A stretch of 6,459 nucleotides of DNA from assembly GCA_013329615.1 (NCBI GenBank), contig DUKA01000213.1, positions 1 to 6,459 on the forward strand, read 5' to 3'. Source of the DNA: Candidatus Bathyarchaeota archaeon. Its GTDB lineage: Archaea; Thermoproteota; Bathyarchaeia; TCS64. This document shows positions 5,060 through 6,459 of this stretch, piece by piece. The translations under genes and the position numbers were made by a program. Below the pieces are notes generated by a model. The model was not told the DNA's origin and made no database searches. It worked only from the letters and a program-made list of their open reading frames with translations. Position 1 is the first letter of the stretch; each line of letters starts with the position of its first letter.

Positions 5060-5914
5060 ATGACAAAGGTATCTGAGCAGAAGGCGTCGGTCGTAGAGAA
5101 CACCGTGAGTCTGCTGAAGAAGTACGATGTCATCGCCGCGGCGGACCTGAACAAGGTCCAGAGCGGTATGTTGATGGATCTCAGGAAGAGCCTCAGGGGA
5201 CAGCTGGAGATCAAGACGGTGAAGAACACGCTGATGAGGATCAGCATGGAGAAGGCGCAGAAACCCGGGACGCCCGAGTTCATAAAGGCGATTGCGGGTC
5301 AGAACATGTTCCTCTTCACCAACGGGAACCCGTTCAAGCTGGCGATGAACCTCGAAAAGAGCAAGGTCGACAGCTTCGCCAAGGCGGGCGACGTGGCGCT
5401 CAAGGAGCTGACAGTCCCCGCTGGCAACACGGGCATAAGCCCCGGTCCCATGATCAGCAAGTTCGGCGCACTCGGAATCAAGACCCGCATCGAAGCGGGC
5501 AACATCTGGGTCACCGCCGACACCGTCGTCGCCGATAAGGGCGACACGATCACCGCCGACATGGCCGACCTCCTCCAGAGGTTGGGGATCAAAGCGGCTC
5601 AGAGCGGGTTGGGTCTCAAGGTCGTCTACGAGAACGGCATGATCATACCCGGCTCCGACCTGATAATCGACGTCGCCGACTACAGGAAGAAACTGATGGA
5701 GGCGGCGGGTGGGGCTTTCAGCGTCGCCCTCAAGGGCGCCTACCTTAGCCCCGCGACGGCTCCAAGGCTGCTCAGCATGGCTCAGCAGCAGGCGAAGGCT
5801 GTCGCCGTCGAGGCGGGCTACGTAACCCCAGCCACAGCAGCGGAGATCATCGCCAAGGCCGCAGCCCAGGCGAAGAGCCTGCAGGGCAAGGTCGACGAGA
5901 AGAAGACCGCGTAG
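5060..5914 (+). CDS. rplP0: Large ribosomal subunit stalk protein P0 (uL10), short C-terminus
   Basis: P0/L10 anchors the L12 stalk dimers to 23S rRNA next to L11 and so recruits translational GTPases. The 284-residue protein has an N-terminal rRNA-binding domain (about 1-105, with VKNTLMR at 54-60) and the archaeal/eukaryotic insertion domain (about 110-185, with VPAGNTGISPGPMISKFGAL at 119-138). The stalk-binding spine follows from about 220. The spine has an internal repeat: AYLSPATAPRLLSMAQQQAK (227-246) parallels GYVTPATAAEIIAKAAAQAK (253-272), presumably successive L12-dimer sites. It ends KVDEKKTA without the Glu-rich tail and AGLGALFG-like terminus of many archaeal P0 proteins, which are often about 330-340 residues. 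TGAGGTGG just upstream (5047-5054) supports ATG 5060. No L12 gene follows; a terminator starts at its stop codon. Confidence 0.96.
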   Translation: MTKVSEQKASVVENTVSLLKKYDVIAAADLNKVQSGMLMDLRKSLRGQLEIKTVKNTLMRISMEKAQKPGTPEFIKAIAGQNMFLFTNGNPFKLAMNLEKSKVDSFAKAGDVALKELTVPAGNTGISPGPMISKFGALGIKTRIEAGNIWVTADTVVADKGDTITADMADLLQRLGIKAAQSGLGLKVVYENGMIIPGSDLIIDVADYRKKLMEAAGGAFSVALKGAYLSPATAPRLLSMAQQQAKAVAVEAGYVTPATAAEIIAKAAAQAKSLQGKVDEKKTA

Positions 5915-5945
5915 ACCCGTTCATCGGGTCTTTTTTCTCTTTTTC
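5914..5945 (+). terminator. Hairpin plus U-tract terminator of the ribosomal cluster
   Basis: A perfect 6-bp stem, GACCCG (5914-5919) and CGGGTC (5925-5930), encloses the loop TTCAT and is followed by TTTTTTCTCTTTTTC. The stem begins on the last base of the rplP0 stop codon. It looks like a bacterial intrinsic terminator; in archaea the U-rich tract is the main termination signal and the hairpin is optional. It marks the end of the transcript and confirms that no downstream L12 gene is co-transcribed past it except by read-through. Confidence 0.8.
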
Positions 5946-5976
5946 GGCGCCACTTTTCACGCATCTATGGTACACA

Positions 5977-5987
5977 CTTTTTTATGT
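5977..5987 (+). promoter_or_regulatory. Candidate promoter of the nitroreductase gene
   Basis: CTTTTTTATGT in the 123 nt intergenic gap resembles a TATA box. Initiation about 25-30 nt downstream (around 6005-6012) would leave a leader of roughly 30 nt before ATG 6038. Its position after a terminator suggests that the nitroreductase is transcribed separately from the ribosomal cluster. Judgement is by resemblance and position only. Confidence 0.5.
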
Positions 5988-6037
5988 TGTGTCGAATCGA
6001 GAATGGTTAATATGGGGTAATGTTGTTTTTGGGGTGT

Positions 6038-6459
6038 ATGGATGTTCTAAAGGCCATAGAGACGCGCAGGAGCGTCAGGAAGTACAAGCCCGTCCCCGTG
6101 CCGGACGGCGACCTGAAGAAGATTCTCGAGGCGGGCAGACTCGCCCCCTCCGCGGGGAACAAGCAGCCGTGGGGCTTCGTCGTCGTCCGCGACGCCGAGG
6201 GCAAGAAGAAGCTGGCGGAGGCCGCCCGGAACCAGATGTGGACCGCAGATGCAGGCGCGTTCCTCGCCGTTTTCGGCGACCCCACGGGCTCACCCGGCGC
6301 CTACATCAGGTGGCTCGAGCGCGACCCCATGATCGCAGTCGAGAGCATGGTGCTCGCGGCGTGGAGTCTAGGCTACGGCACATGCTGGATAGGCGCGTTT
6401 GAGGAGGAGAAGGTGAAGCCGCTACTCGGCATCCCCGAGGATAAGAAGGTAATCTGCCT
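6038..6459 (+). CDS. Nitroreductase-family flavoprotein, 3' end outside the window
   Basis: The first 140 residues of an FMN-dependent nitroreductase-family protein are present; the gene runs off the right edge. The N-terminus MDVLKAIETRRSVRKYKP is the family signature, with Arg10, Arg11, Ser12 and Arg14 expected at the FMN phosphate. APSAGNKQPW (36-45) is the second FMN-binding motif. A family-typical segment, MIAVESMVLAAWSLGYGTCW, spans about 98-117. Members are usually dimeric cytosolic oxidoreductases that use NAD(P)H to reduce nitro compounds, quinones or flavins; the actual substrate cannot be read from sequence. ATG 6038 follows GGGGTGT and begins exactly at the conserved N-terminus; an in-frame ATG at 6020 would add six residues and seems less likely. 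It lies beyond a terminator with its own TATA-like box, so it appears functionally unrelated to the ribosomal genes. Confidence 0.9.
   Translation, partial: MDVLKAIETRRSVRKYKPVPVPDGDLKKILEAGRLAPSAGNKQPWGFVVVRDAEGKKKLAEAARNQMWTADAGAFLAVFGDPTGSPGAYIRWLERDPMIAVESMVLAAWSLGYGTCWIGAFEEEKVKPLLGIPEDKKVIC

Noticed and set aside
4663..5283. A 206-residue minus-strand open frame opposite rpl1 and rplP0.
   Set aside because: It is antisense to two unmistakable ribosomal genes; its His/Arg/Leu-rich composition is what antisense reading of GC-rich codons produces.
5989..6402. An Arg-rich open frame of 137 residues on the plus strand overlapping the nitroreductase.
   Set aside because: It is an out-of-frame reading of the GC-rich nitroreductase gene, whose own frame shows clear FMN-binding motifs.

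Overview
The window is one dense, all-plus-strand archaeal information-processing cluster with a separate metabolic gene at its right edge. The domain Archaea is secure: the genes are S19e, a PDCD5-type DNA-binding protein, L39e, L31e, L20a (LX), prefoldin alpha, FtsY, a single-span SecE/Sss1, Spt5, and archaeal-type L11, L1 and P0/L10. The lineage is not. The DNA is GC-rich, Shine-Dalgarno sequences precede several internal genes, and GTG/TTG starts are used. A member of the TACK group (Bathyarchaeia- or Thaumarchaeota-like) is my guess, not a demonstrated placement.

Layout. Positions 1-168 are a leader with two candidate TATA boxes. From 169 to 3145 follow rps19e, the PDCD5-family gene, rpl39e, rpl31e, rpl20a, pfdA and ftsY. 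They are separated by at most 12 nt or overlap (rpl31e/rpl20a by 4 nt, pfdA/ftsY by 11 nt). After a 39 nt gap comes a short secE with a TTG start (3185-3355). A 110 nt AT-containing gap precedes spt5 (start uncertain, 3466 chosen). rpl11 (TTG start), rpl1 and rplP0 then run with 2-10 nt gaps to 5914. A hairpin plus U-tract lies directly on the rplP0 stop codon and closes the cluster. A 123 nt gap with its own TATA-like box leads to a nitroreductase-family gene that runs off the window.

Functionally the cluster combines large-subunit proteins around the exit tunnel and the GTPase stalk (L31e, L39e, L11, L1, P0) with the machinery that acts on emerging chains or RNA polymerase. Prefoldin folds nascent proteins, FtsY and SecE serve membrane targeting and translocation, and Spt5 is the elongation factor linking polymerase to the ribosome. 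The arrangement is the conserved archaeal one, with two departures. The aIF6 gene often found between rpl31e and rpl20a is absent, and L31e carries a 58-residue Lys/Glu/Ala/Pro tail ending exactly at that junction. The L12 stalk gene usually following rplP0 is also absent, and this P0 lacks the acidic C-terminal tail found in many archaeal P0 proteins.

I found no RNA gene, mobile element, CRISPR array or convincing minus-strand gene, and no evidence of a novel multi-gene system. The points of interest are missing neighbours, unusual tails and start-site choices within an otherwise ordinary cluster.
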